A stretch of DNA of 61,136 nucleotides from a virus, in the IMG/VR virus record IMGVR_UViG_3300048813_000140, positions 114,702-175,837 of that record; one strand, written 5' to 3'. The notes beneath the pieces were generated by a model. It made no database searches. It saw nothing but the letters and a program-made list of their open reading frames with translations, and was not told the origin of the DNA. Both the position numbers and the translations under genes were made by a program. Numbering within the stretch: the first letter of the stretch is position 1; each line of letters opens with the position of its first letter. This document shows, piece after piece, positions 1 to 6,732 of this stretch.

Positions 1-3
1 AAT

Positions 4-447
4 ATGAATCGCGAACACGATGGCCGTGATAGGATGACCGACAGATCTAAGCCCATGCATTCCGTGTCGGCAGCTACCCAAAAAAGCGAAACCATTAAAA
101 AAGGTGCCGTAACACCACAATTTGGTCAAAAAGAACACAAAATAAAAAATTTACAACAAGAAATAGATACAGCAGCGTATCGCCCAGATCCTGCCCAGAT
201 TGACAAAAAGTCTTCAAACCGCAAACCTAGACCACAGCTAAAGAAGTCGCAGTGGTTGATGAGAGCGGAAGAAGATTACAATAAATGGGAAAAACGTGAA
301 CAATTTGAATCATTTATGAAGTCTCGTATGCCTCATTTGACTAAATCTGAAGTCAAGGCTATCGGACAAACTATGTTATTTAACAAGTCAATGAGATTAG
401 AGAAATCCCTAGATTTTCAAAATTTGATACCTTTTAAGAAAAAGTAG
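4..447 (+). CDS. Hypothetical basic protein
   Basis: I do not recognise this 147-residue protein. It is rich in Lys, Arg and Gln. The first ~75 residues look disordered and the last ~70 look helical and strongly charged. No membrane segment or zinc motif is visible. The ATG sits three bases from the window edge, so the true start may lie further upstream. Its TAG stop is followed at once, in the same frame, by the TTG of the next reading frame, an arrangement noted separately. Confidence 0.55.
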   Translation: MNREHDGRDRMTDRSKPMHSVSAATQKSETIKKGAVTPQFGQKEHKIKNLQQEIDTAAYRPDPAQIDKKSSNRKPRPQLKKSQWLMRAEEDYNKWEKREQFESFMKSRMPHLTKSEVKAIGQTMLFNKSMRLEKSLDFQNLIPFKKK

Positions 448-723
448 TTGCATTATACCGATTTGGGCGAATTCCATGTTGGATGCGTAGTAACGTCCAA
501 GGATTATGGTTCTAGGACAGATCCTGAGCATGAAATTTTGAAAAATACAGAATTTGCAATAAACGATCTATTGTTTCAATTAGATGCTGAAGGTATAACG
601 GAAGTCTATTCAAATAAATTCAATTCTGGATTGTTCAGTGTACCGTGGTCTAAAACAGAAGCAATTCTTGAAAAAGAACTTAAATCATATCCAGAAATAA
701 CTTGGACTGTTTGCGATTTGTGA
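448..723 (+). CDS. Macro-domain-like protein, C-terminal half only
   Basis: This 91-residue product resembles the second half of a phage macro (ADP-ribose-binding, Appr-1''-p processing) domain. It has a YGSRTD stretch, a long helix, then NSGLFSVPW followed by a helix and an ITWTVCDL strand, which matches the family's Gly-[LI]-x-x-x-x-Trp loop, helix and final strand. Macro domains usually have 140-180 residues, so the N-terminal strands and the Asn/Asp of the ligand pocket are missing. The TTG start abuts the previous TAG in the same frame and has no clear ribosome-binding site. It may be a decayed gene. The family assignment is by eye. Confidence 0.45.
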   Translation: MHYTDLGEFHVGCVVTSKDYGSRTDPEHEILKNTEFAINDLLFQLDAEGITEVYSNKFNSGLFSVPWSKTEAILEKELKSYPEITWTVCDL

Positions 724-729
724 TATAAT
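702..729 (+). promoter_or_regulatory. Promoter ahead of a structured RNA
   Basis: TTGGAC (702-707), a 16-bp spacer and TATAAT (724-729) preceded by TGA form an extended -10 promoter. It fires into the gene-free stretch 730-955, not directly onto a start codon. The same TGATATAA core recurs upstream of other genes in the window. Confidence 0.6.
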
Positions 730-945
730 CAAGTCTTGTAGTGGCGTCTATTTGGTAAATAGATGAATTCGTCATTGACCAGGGAATATGTGGAGATATT
801 CACATATACGAAGCTTTAGTCTTACCTGGAGTTGCTTGAAAACCGAAGGCATCTTATTGCGGTAAACCCTTTACCAGGGAGCCTATATAAGTGTGGTCCC
901 ACTGCATCGCGTTTATCTGGACACTTTGTCCAGATTAATGTCTAA
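730..945 (+). ncRNA. Structured RNA candidate
   Basis: About 220 bases without a credible reading frame follow the promoter at 702-729. Visible helices are 748-753/757-762 (CTATTT/AAATAG), 788-792/801-805, 779-783/825-829 (CCAGG/CCTGG, enclosing the previous one), 861-866/870-875 (GGTAAA/TTTACC) and 916-923/927-934 (8 bp, TCTGGACA/TGTCCAGA). There is no T-run after the last hairpin, so it could be a free RNA or a long structured leader of the gene at 956. I match it to no known family. Confidence 0.5.
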
Positions 946-955
946 ATAGGAATAT

Positions 956-1153
956 ATGGAAAAACCATCATTTGATTTTGAGACTTTGACCACAAAAGTC
1001 AAAGATGCCAACTATACGAATTGGGAAGATCCATTCGCTTCAGAATATGAGCTTATATCAGTTCAATTTGAAGGTCGTCTTATGTTGGACAGTAAAACTA
1101 TCAGACATAACATTGTTCTGTCTAAAGAATTATGGTTCTCAGAGGGATTATGA
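956..1153 (+). CDS. Hypothetical small acidic protein
   Basis: A 65-residue acidic protein with no recognised motif. The start is the ATG after an AGG at 948-950. Its TGA overlaps the next ATG (ATGA at 1150-1153), which indicates translational coupling. It is the first gene after the structured stretch 730-945 and may be controlled by it. Confidence 0.55.
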   Translation: MEKPSFDFETLTTKVKDANYTNWEDPFASEYELISVQFEGRLMLDSKTIRHNIVLSKELWFSEGL

Positions 1154-1359
1154 AATTCATCGATAGATTGGCCAAAGAATATGCTCGAAGTGAGCACTTG
1201 ATATATTCTGATAGGAATATAGCGGAATCAGCCTTCAAAAAAGGATGCCAAGACATCTTACAAGAACTTATCAATAGAGTTCCGCACGAAATGCTTGAGA
1301 GTGTCATAGAACAAGTTCTAAAAATGGAATACTCAGAGGAAGAAGATGGACAGGACTAA
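1150..1359 (+). CDS. Hypothetical helical protein
   Basis: A 69-residue charged, mainly helical protein of unknown function. I chose the ATG at 1150 over the TTG at 1132 because it overlaps the previous stop as ATGA and has AGAGGGA just upstream. It overlaps the next gene by 14 bases. Confidence 0.55.
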   Translation: MKFIDRLAKEYARSEHLIYSDRNIAESAFKKGCQDILQELINRVPHEMLESVIEQVLKMEYSEEEDGQD

Positions 1360-1660
1360 AGAAATCATAGAAAGAATCGCTAAAAATCTTAGAGAGCAGG
1401 GTTATGAAGAAAACCCAATACACGAAAGAGTCGATTCTGGACTGGGCGATTATGATTCATTCTTCCAGATAATGGTTGACTCAAGGTTAGAGGGCGTAGA
1501 ACTTTCTGCAGAAGAAATCTGGGAAAACATGAAGAAGCAGATCAACCATCTTCGAAAAATCATCCAAGATGCAGAGCGTGATTACGGTAGATTGACAACG
1601 AAGTACAGAACTGCTCAAGAAAACTACGAGGCCCTACAAAGGGCTACAGGTAATGACTAG
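1346..1660 (+). CDS. Hypothetical coiled-coil protein
   Basis: A 104-residue protein. Residues ~50-100 form a likely coiled coil with regular Leu/Ile/Tyr spacing between charged residues. No catalytic motif is visible. It ends the first plus-strand cluster and converges on the DUF5675 gene, overlapping its stop by four bases. Confidence 0.55.
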   Translation: MDRTKEIIERIAKNLREQGYEENPIHERVDSGLGDYDSFFQIMVDSRLEGVELSAEEIWENMKKQINHLRKIIQDAERDYGRLTTKYRTAQENYEALQRATGND

Positions 1661-2184
1661 GAAACTACCAAAAGAAACGTATTAACGCCTTCTAATCCAC
1701 TCATAAACTTGGCAAACGTAGGCTTGCTAGTAGTAACCATTTCTACCCCTTGATATAATTCTTCGGATTGTCCCAATAATATGCAGCCCTCTGAATCACG
1801 ATTCCAGTTGCCCCAATGAAATAACAAGTCTTTATGCCCTGCGACACCAGTTACCTCAAAAGTCGTAAAATCTTCAGTCATGTTGTGCAATCTGTGAGGC
1901 CCTCTAACGCACACAAACGTGCCATTTGGAATCTTGGGAAGGTTATCGTAGGAATGTTCTAGGGTGTGAGCTATAACATTACCATTTTGGTCTTTGAGTA
2001 CGCTAAAGATGCCATCAGGACGAAAATGAACGCGAGTCAGTGAGTATGTCAATTTGCTTTTATCTTGCGATGCGTCAATAGGTTTCGTAGGCTGTTCTGG
2101 AGTCAATTCTATTTGTGCAGATTTTCCAGCCAAAAGTGCGATAATGGTAGGTAAATATTTCTTAAAGAGTTCGCCAAAGTTCAT
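1657..2184 (-). CDS. DUF5675 family protein
   Basis: This 175-residue protein matches the DUF5675 pattern of phage lysis and tail regions: an ER/TLEHSYDNLPKIPNGTF-like strand-turn core and a C-terminal HWGNW..DSEGCILLG motif. The His/Gly/Asn...Gly-Cys arrangement recalls L,D-transpeptidase-type cell-wall enzymes, but activity is not established for the family. The first ~20 residues (FGELFKKYLPTIIALLAG) are amphipathic and could associate with membrane. It is a lone minus-strand gene between two plus-strand groups. Family call fairly sure, role inferred. Confidence 0.7.
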   Translation of the reverse strand: MNFGELFKKYLPTIIALLAGKSAQIELTPEQPTKPIDASQDKSKLTYSLTRVHFRPDGIFSVLKDQNGNVIAHTLEHSYDNLPKIPNGTFVCVRGPHRLHNMTEDFTTFEVTGVAGHKDLLFHWGNWNRDSEGCILLGQSEELYQGVEMVTTSKPTFAKFMSGLEGVNTFLLVVS

Positions 2185-2194
2185 AAAATTCTCC

Positions 2195-2222
2195 TTGCTT
2201 TATAGTAAGATTGTGATATACT
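2195..2222 (+). promoter_or_regulatory. Promoter giving a near-leaderless mRNA
   Basis: TTGCTT (2195-2200), a 16-bp spacer and TATACT (2217-2222) preceded by TGA. The predicted transcription start falls at about 2229 and the ATG of the next gene is at 2231, so the message would have a leader of only about two bases. No ribosome-binding site precedes that ATG. Confidence 0.6.
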
Positions 2223-2230
2223 ATTCATAG

Positions 2231-2551
2231 ATGAAGATTTTGCTAGACTTTCAATGGACCCTAAAAATAGTAGACTGGAATCTAGATATACTAGAATTTC
2301 CTCATACAGTTTCATTAAAAGGTGTTAATTATCAATGGGTTATGTACGATTACACCAATATTGAAGCATATGAATATTCATTGTCTTTTGCAAAAATTAC
2401 AGACAATCAACTACCGCACGACGGTTTTGGTAACGTATTTCACGTACCTTCAATAGAAGGAATGTTTGGTAAGGATGAAGAGTGTGATTGTGGTGCCAAA
2501 ATTGCCAATACTACGCATGCATTTTGGTGCAAGAAAGGTAACGGACCATGA
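2231..2551 (+). CDS. Hypothetical protein with C-terminal zinc-ribbon-like motif
   Basis: A 106-residue protein of unknown function. The last 25 residues hold CDCG...H...WC, a plausible Cys/His metal site. The N-terminal 75 residues look beta-rich. It is the first gene of a coupled plus-strand group (ATGA overlap with the next gene) and is read from a promoter that leaves almost no 5' leader. Confidence 0.55.
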   Translation: MKILLDFQWTLKIVDWNLDILEFPHTVSLKGVNYQWVMYDYTNIEAYEYSLSFAKITDNQLPHDGFGNVFHVPSIEGMFGKDEECDCGAKIANTTHAFWCKKGNGP

Positions 2552-2802
2552 AATTCAAGTACGGAGATAAGGTGAGATTGCTGAATAATGATTTTTTCTC
2601 TGATACCACATTCACCGTCGTATCTTACGTTTACACATATTCTAACCTAGATTCTAAAACACTTAACAGTACCGGAGAAACACAATACGGTTTAATCGAC
2701 GACACTCTACAAAGACCGTTGGATTATATAAAAGAGAGTGAAATGGAAAAAGTATCGCGCAAGCCCCGAACCACTCATTGGCGTAGAGGACCATTCCCAT
2801 GA
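2548..2802 (+). CDS. Hypothetical SH3-like small protein
   Basis: An 84-residue protein that begins with a strand pattern YGDKVRLLNN typical of small SH3/KOW-like barrels, followed by alternating hydrophobic strands and a basic tail ending at the next gene. It overlaps both neighbours by four bases. The fold suggestion rests on the GDKVRL strand alone and no function is implied. Confidence 0.5.
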   Translation: MKFKYGDKVRLLNNDFFSDTTFTVVSYVYTYSNLDSKTLNSTGETQYGLIDDTLQRPLDYIKESEMEKVSRKPRTTHWRRGPFP

Positions 2803-2987
2803 AAATCTACTTAGGATACAAGGCCTTCCCTTTCATGGGAGGTTGGCAAGCGGTAAAGGCTTTCAAGACAGAGGAACAGGCTAAAGAATGGTCTTCTGAG
2901 GAAAATTCAAAAGTATTTCAAGAATTCGATGATTGTGGCCTAATAGAAGGTGAAGAATTTAACTACATGGAATTGGAGCTAGAATGA
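2799..2987 (+). CDS. Hypothetical small protein
   Basis: A 62-residue acidic protein, unrecognised. It is placed between two coupled genes with four-base overlaps on both sides, directly ahead of the DNA ligase, so it is co-translated with it. Confidence 0.5.
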   Translation: MKIYLGYKAFPFMGGWQAVKAFKTEEQAKEWSSEENSKVFQEFDDCGLIEGEEFNYMELELE

Positions 2988-4120
2988 GTCTACCGAAACT
3001 TTTTAAAAAGACCTCCACAGGTGCAATTCAGTATTGGTCTGTTTCTGTTATAGAGAATTCAGATCACTCAACCGGATATGATCTATGGACTTTCTATGGT
3101 CAAGTTGGCGGTAAAGAACAGCAGACTGTAGATTCCATCTTTGAAGGTAAAAACGTCGGCAAAAAGAATGAGACTACGCCGCAGCAGCAAGCTGAATCTG
3201 AGGCGCAGGCTAAATGGGAAAAACAATTAAAACGTGGATATGTTCAGTCTCTAGGCGATGCCAGAGCCGACAAGCTAGATGAAATTATCGAGGGTGGTAT
3301 CGTTCCTATGCTTGCCTTCACTTTTGAGAAGCAGGGTAAAAAGATCAAGTACCCATGTTTTGTTCAGCCTAAGCTAGACGGAATTAGATGTATTGCCATT
3401 CTTAAAGACGGAAAATGTACTCTTTGGTCAAGAACCAGGAAACTCGTCACTTCATGTCCACATATTGTCGCTGAAATTGAGAGAATTTTTAGGGATGATA
3501 TCATACTGGATGGTGAACTCTATAATCATGAATTAAAACAAGATTTTGAGAAGATAGTTTCCATGGTTCGCCAAGAAGAACCTGCAGATGGACATGAGAG
3601 AGTGCAATATCACATTTACGATACGGTAAACAAGAATCCATTTTACAAAAGAACAAATTTACTCTATAAAGCTTTCAATGTAGGTTCTCCAAGTTTTAAA
3701 TATCTAAAATTAGTTGAGACCTTTGACGTAGAGAAAGAGGAAGATATTGCAGTTTGGTTTGCAGGATTTACCGATAAAGGATATGAAGGAGCAATACTCC
3801 GTAATTATGAAGGTCTTTATGTAAATAAACGATCTGCAGATCTCATTAAAGTTAAGGAAATGCAGGACGACGAGTTTCGTATTATTGGAGTAGAACAAGG
3901 TCGAGGCAAATTAACTGGACACGTAGGGGCCTTTGTCTGCCTAACAAGTAATGATCAGGAGTTTAAGGCCAAAATGTCAGGGTCTACAGAAAAATTGAAG
4001 GAATACTGGGAAAATATGGATTTATGGAGAGGCAAATTCTTAACTGTACAGTTTCAAGATTTTACCTCATATGGAATTCCACGTTTTCCGGTTGGTCTTA
4101 GAATAAGAGAAGATGTTTAA
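2984..4120 (+). CDS. ATP-dependent DNA ligase with WGR-like N-terminal domain
   Basis: Seals nicks in duplex DNA through a lysine-AMP intermediate. The adenylated lysine is Lys130 in KLDGIR (motif I, KxDGxR). Motif III is LDGELYN, motif IV EGAILR, and motif V the IKVKE stretch near residue 290, followed by a C-terminal OB-fold-like region. The first ~90 residues (QYWSVSVIE...YDLWTFYGQVGGK) resemble a WGR-type DNA-end-binding domain, which is uncommon on a phage ligase. The length (378 aa) suits a small viral ligase. It starts in an ATGA overlap and would serve Okazaki fragment joining with RNase HI and the phage polymerase encoded downstream. Confidence 0.88.
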   Translation: MSLPKLFKKTSTGAIQYWSVSVIENSDHSTGYDLWTFYGQVGGKEQQTVDSIFEGKNVGKKNETTPQQQAESEAQAKWEKQLKRGYVQSLGDARADKLDEIIEGGIVPMLAFTFEKQGKKIKYPCFVQPKLDGIRCIAILKDGKCTLWSRTRKLVTSCPHIVAEIERIFRDDIILDGELYNHELKQDFEKIVSMVRQEEPADGHERVQYHIYDTVNKNPFYKRTNLLYKAFNVGSPSFKYLKLVETFDVEKEEDIAVWFAGFTDKGYEGAILRNYEGLYVNKRSADLIKVKEMQDDEFRIIGVEQGRGKLTGHVGAFVCLTSNDQEFKAKMSGSTEKLKEYWENMDLWRGKFLTVQFQDFTSYGIPRFPVGLRIREDV

Positions 4121-4132
4121 CAAGGAGACAAT

Positions 4133-4540
4133 ATGTCAGATGCGATCAAGTATTTACATTTCAACAACACCTACATCAAGAAGGAAGACAGTAAGAAGTT
4201 CAGGCGCAAATACGCCAGTAGAACAGTGGCTGCTAAGGCTGCGCCCGCTGCCGACATTCTAGCTTTGGCTCATAATTACGCTGGATCTACGCAGGAATTC
4301 GTTTATGGCCTTCTGGTAGGTGTTACGGTTCTTTCTATAGATGATGTATATGACAGAAAACTTGGAAGACAGTTTGCCACAGAGAAAATGACATCAGTTG
4401 AACTTACTATAAATTCTATCGTAACCAACAAAACGCACATATTCGTACATTTTAAGACCTATAAAGGTGTAGATTTATCGCTTAGATTGAACAAAAATAC
4501 AGGGTTTTCGACAGTTGTCGGAAACTTCATGGGAGATTAG
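4133..4540 (+). CDS. Hypothetical protein
   Basis: A 135-residue protein with a basic N-terminus and a beta-rich second half. Unrecognised. The start is well supported by AAGGAGA six bases upstream. It ends the ligase group. Its last two codons and stop lie in the 5' arm of an 11-bp inverted repeat that pairs with the end of the convergent gene at 4671. Confidence 0.55.
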   Translation: MSDAIKYLHFNNTYIKKEDSKKFRRKYASRTVAAKAAPAADILALAHNYAGSTQEFVYGLLVGVTVLSIDDVYDRKLGRQFATEKMTSVELTINSIVTNKTHIFVHFKTYKGVDLSLRLNKNTGFSTVVGNFMGD

Positions 4541-4677
4541 GCGTGAGCTAACGCTCTAGAGTAAGTCGGACAAGTAGCCACAAAGACTGTACGCGAACGG
4601 GAAACAAAAAGAACTGGCGAATCTAGAATAGCCAAGAAAGCCAATATCAAACAGTGACTCGGTGGTACGCCTAATCT
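4534..4677. ncRNA. Structured element closed by an 11-bp inverted repeat
   Basis: AGATTAGGCGT (4534-4544) is perfectly complementary to ACGCCTAATCT (4667-4677). The arms contain the GAT-TAG ends of the two convergent genes and enclose ~122 bases without a reading frame. Just inside is a GAGC-TAAC-GCTC hairpin (4545-4556). The 3' arm runs into TTT. It may be a structured RNA, a shared 3' untranslated region that ends both transcripts, or the footprint of an inserted element. I cannot tell the transcribed strand. Confidence 0.5.
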
Positions 4678-4979
4678 TTTAACCAATCAGGAAGTTCTGG
4701 GAGTGGGACAGATTGTCCCTTCAAGGCGTGAGTACAATCGTCTAAGAACTGCAAAACACCGTTCTTTAAAAATGAATGGCAGATAGTTTTACCAGATTCA
4801 TCTTGTCCAGTAGACAAGATACTGGGGCTAATTGTTGGAGAATTATAATTTCCATCGAAAGACCAGGACCCGTTACCGGTGATCGTAATAGTATGAGGAT
4901 TTTCGCATCCAGGACAATAAAATACTAGAGCGTCTTTTTCATAATATTTGCAGGTCCTGAATTTTCCTCTTTGACCCAC
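4671..4979 (-). CDS. DUF6527 family protein
   Basis: A 102-residue protein with the DUF6527 pattern: FYCPGC near residue 30, a W-S-F-D-G-N turn, PTISPSIL, a CHSFL strand and a DC-x-H-x-L-x-G ending. The conserved Cys and His residues suggest a bound metal. The function is unknown but the family is common in phages. It has a GTG start at 4977-4979 overlapping the TAG of the MuF gene upstream. Confidence 0.65.
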   Translation of the reverse strand: MGQRGKFRTCKYYEKDALVFYCPGCENPHTITITGNGSWSFDGNYNSPTISPSILSTGQDESGKTICHSFLKNGVLQFLDDCTHALKGQSVPLPELPDWLKD

Positions 4980-5746
4980 TATACCGCTCTTTGAACAGAA
5001 TATAGATCGTAATCTTGAGAATGATAGTCTAGTTTTCCAGATTTGTCGAATGTAAATCCACGACTAAGATATGTAAGGGTACATCTACAATGGGGATGAA
5101 GTCCAAAAGCAGAAGGCTGTGTCTCGCCACGCTTATGGTAGCCCTGCTTAAGTTCGGAAAATTTATAAAGCCTAGGCGTAATACCGTCAGGCATCATGTG
5201 GAGTTTGAGGCATTCTTTGCAGGTACTAGCATCTTTTACCATTATGAAGAACACGGTAGGATCACTATCATTGACATTTGCCGCACTACGAGTGATATCC
5301 ATCATTGAGCCAAGATTTCTTAGTTTGGTAGCTTCAGATTCAATCACAGTTTTTAAGTGTGTGCTAGCCTTACCCATCTCTTCTTGAATGGCGTTTTCAA
5401 GGAATTGTGAATCTACCGGTTCATTCCTGATCCTGGCTTCCTTCACGATACCGTCAACTAATTCTGTGACATTAGATCTGGTCTTACTTTTCAATGATTC
5501 GATATAGCCGTCAGCGCTTACTAATAAGCTCCTTAAAACATCCTGCTCCAAAGCATTTGGCATCTTGTTTTGCATGGCTTGAACGAATAGATTGGAAAGG
5601 CCGAAGTTTTCTTGGGAGCTAAATACGGCTAACTTTTTATTCTGATACTTTGGAAGATTTCCGATGAATTGCAAGGCTATACGATCAAAGATGTCATCTA
5701 TGATCTTACCTATGCTATCTTTACCATTTCCAGAGATGCCAAACAT
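4979..5746 (-). CDS. MuF-like minor head protein
   Basis: A 255-residue protein with the C-terminal core of phage Mu gpF-type head morphogenesis proteins: DASTCKECLKLH, a GI-x-P stretch, then GLHPHCRCTLTY with its Cys/His cluster, probably a structural metal site. The helical N-terminal ~150 residues fit the family. Such proteins sit in the capsid near the portal and act in early head assembly. The portal gene lies three genes upstream in the same transcription direction, the usual neighbourhood. Confidence 0.75.
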   Translation of the reverse strand: MFGISGNGKDSIGKIIDDIFDRIALQFIGNLPKYQNKKLAVFSSQENFGLSNLFVQAMQNKMPNALEQDVLRSLLVSADGYIESLKSKTRSNVTELVDGIVKEARIRNEPVDSQFLENAIQEEMGKASTHLKTVIESEATKLRNLGSMMDITRSAANVNDSDPTVFFIMVKDASTCKECLKLHMMPDGITPRLYKFSELKQGYHKRGETQPSAFGLHPHCRCTLTYLSRGFTFDKSGKLDYHSQDYDLYSVQRAV

Positions 5747-5751
5747 GTGAC

Positions 5752-6063
5752 CTACTTAAAGTTTGTTAATATAAACGGCTCTTTAGAGGCAATAACGTCG
5801 CCGGTTAGGGTTCCGGTAAATGGAACTTGACCACATTTCTTACAAGGTGGATGACCATCACCTACGAAGTTGTCGTAGTCGTGCTGACATTGAGTGTTTG
5901 GTACGGTAAAGGTTAAAGGAGACAGAATGGCAGGATACTGTTGATATGGATTAAGAACTTTGTACTTTTCAACATCGCCGATCCGCGTAAGAAGTTTTAC
6001 CTTGAGTTCTTCAGATAGGGGTTCTGTCAGTAATAATTGTACTAAAAATTCAATTTCTGTCAT
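5752..6063 (-). CDS. Hypothetical protein with CxH...CxxC motif
   Basis: A 103-residue protein lying between portal-side genes. The middle contains CQHDYDNF...HPPCKKCG, which looks like a small zinc site (Cys, His, Cys, Cys). The N-terminal 40 residues are helical and Leu-rich. It is separated by only a few bases from each neighbour and so belongs to the head operon. Function unknown. Confidence 0.55.
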   Translation of the reverse strand: MTEIEFLVQLLLTEPLSEELKVKLLTRIGDVEKYKVLNPYQQYPAILSPLTFTVPNTQCQHDYDNFVGDGHPPCKKCGQVPFTGTLTGDVIASKEPFILTNFK

Positions 6064-6065
6064 AA

Positions 6066-6731
6066 TTACTTCTTGGTAATGCCTTCTTTATTTAGCGTAG
6101 CCATGATATCTTTGCTGACTTGCTTTTCTTCTTGTTCCCACTTCTTCATTACGTCTGCCACGATCTTGTGCTGTAGAGTAACTGCAGTTTTGGCATTTGA
6201 AGACATGTTGTGATTGGCTTGATTTCCAATATTAAACTGGGGTTTATGGAGAGCCTTAGCGATTCCTTTAATGGCTTCTGCAGATTTTTTGAGTTCGATT
6301 TCTTGTTTCAGATCTTTTACGTATTTTTGCAGTTCTTCTGGATCAAGCTCTGATTTACTCAACATGTTCTCTAAAGTAGAAATATGTTGATCCAGTTCGG
6401 TTCCATCTGGATGTTCAGATTCTGCCATAGGCTGTGCTTCCACTTGAGGATTGGCAGGTTGTCCAGGAGCTGCTCCGCCAGGCATTGGAGCACTATGATC
6501 ATCTCCAGGTTGACTAGCACCACTCTCTTGGCTAGGATCTCCGCCAGGTTGTCCTGGCTGTCCAGGTTGTTGAGCTGAAGCTTCTTGCTCTTGAGCCTTT
6601 TGTTGGGTAGCTTGTTGAGTAGCCTGTTTAGAGCCTTCTCCGAAGCCTAATCGAAAAGCCAAGTCAACTGACTTTTTGAAGTTCAGTTTTAGCTCTTGAT
6701 ATTTCATCTTATAATTTACGTCGCCGCTCAT
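6066..6731 (-). CDS. Possible scaffold or internal head protein
   Basis: A 221-residue protein. Residues ~35-110 are low complexity, rich in Gln, Pro, Gly and Ala. Residues ~115-155 form a Leu/Lys/Glu coiled coil and the end is basic and helical. It directly follows the portal gene with a one-base gap. That composition and place are common for scaffolds and internal head proteins, but there is no diagnostic motif, so this is an inference from context. Confidence 0.5.
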   Translation of the reverse strand: MSGDVNYKMKYQELKLNFKKSVDLAFRLGFGEGSKQATQQATQQKAQEQEASAQQPGQPGQPGGDPSQESGASQPGDDHSAPMPGGAAPGQPANPQVEAQPMAESEHPDGTELDQHISTLENMLSKSELDPEELQKYVKDLKQEIELKKSAEAIKGIAKALHKPQFNIGNQANHNMSSNAKTAVTLQHKIVADVMKKWEQEEKQVSKDIMATLNKEGITKK

Positions 6732-6732
6732 A

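Noticed and set aside
445-450. Reassignment of TAG to an amino acid in this phage
   Set aside because: Well-supported genes end in TAG at their natural C-termini (UvsW-like helicase, aminotransferase, the gene ending at 4540), so TAG is used as a stop.
1751-1759. Perfect TGATATAAT on the plus strand as a promoter
   Set aside because: It lies inside and antisense to the DUF5675 gene with no plus-strand gene start for ~470 bases. It shows that the motif alone can occur by chance.
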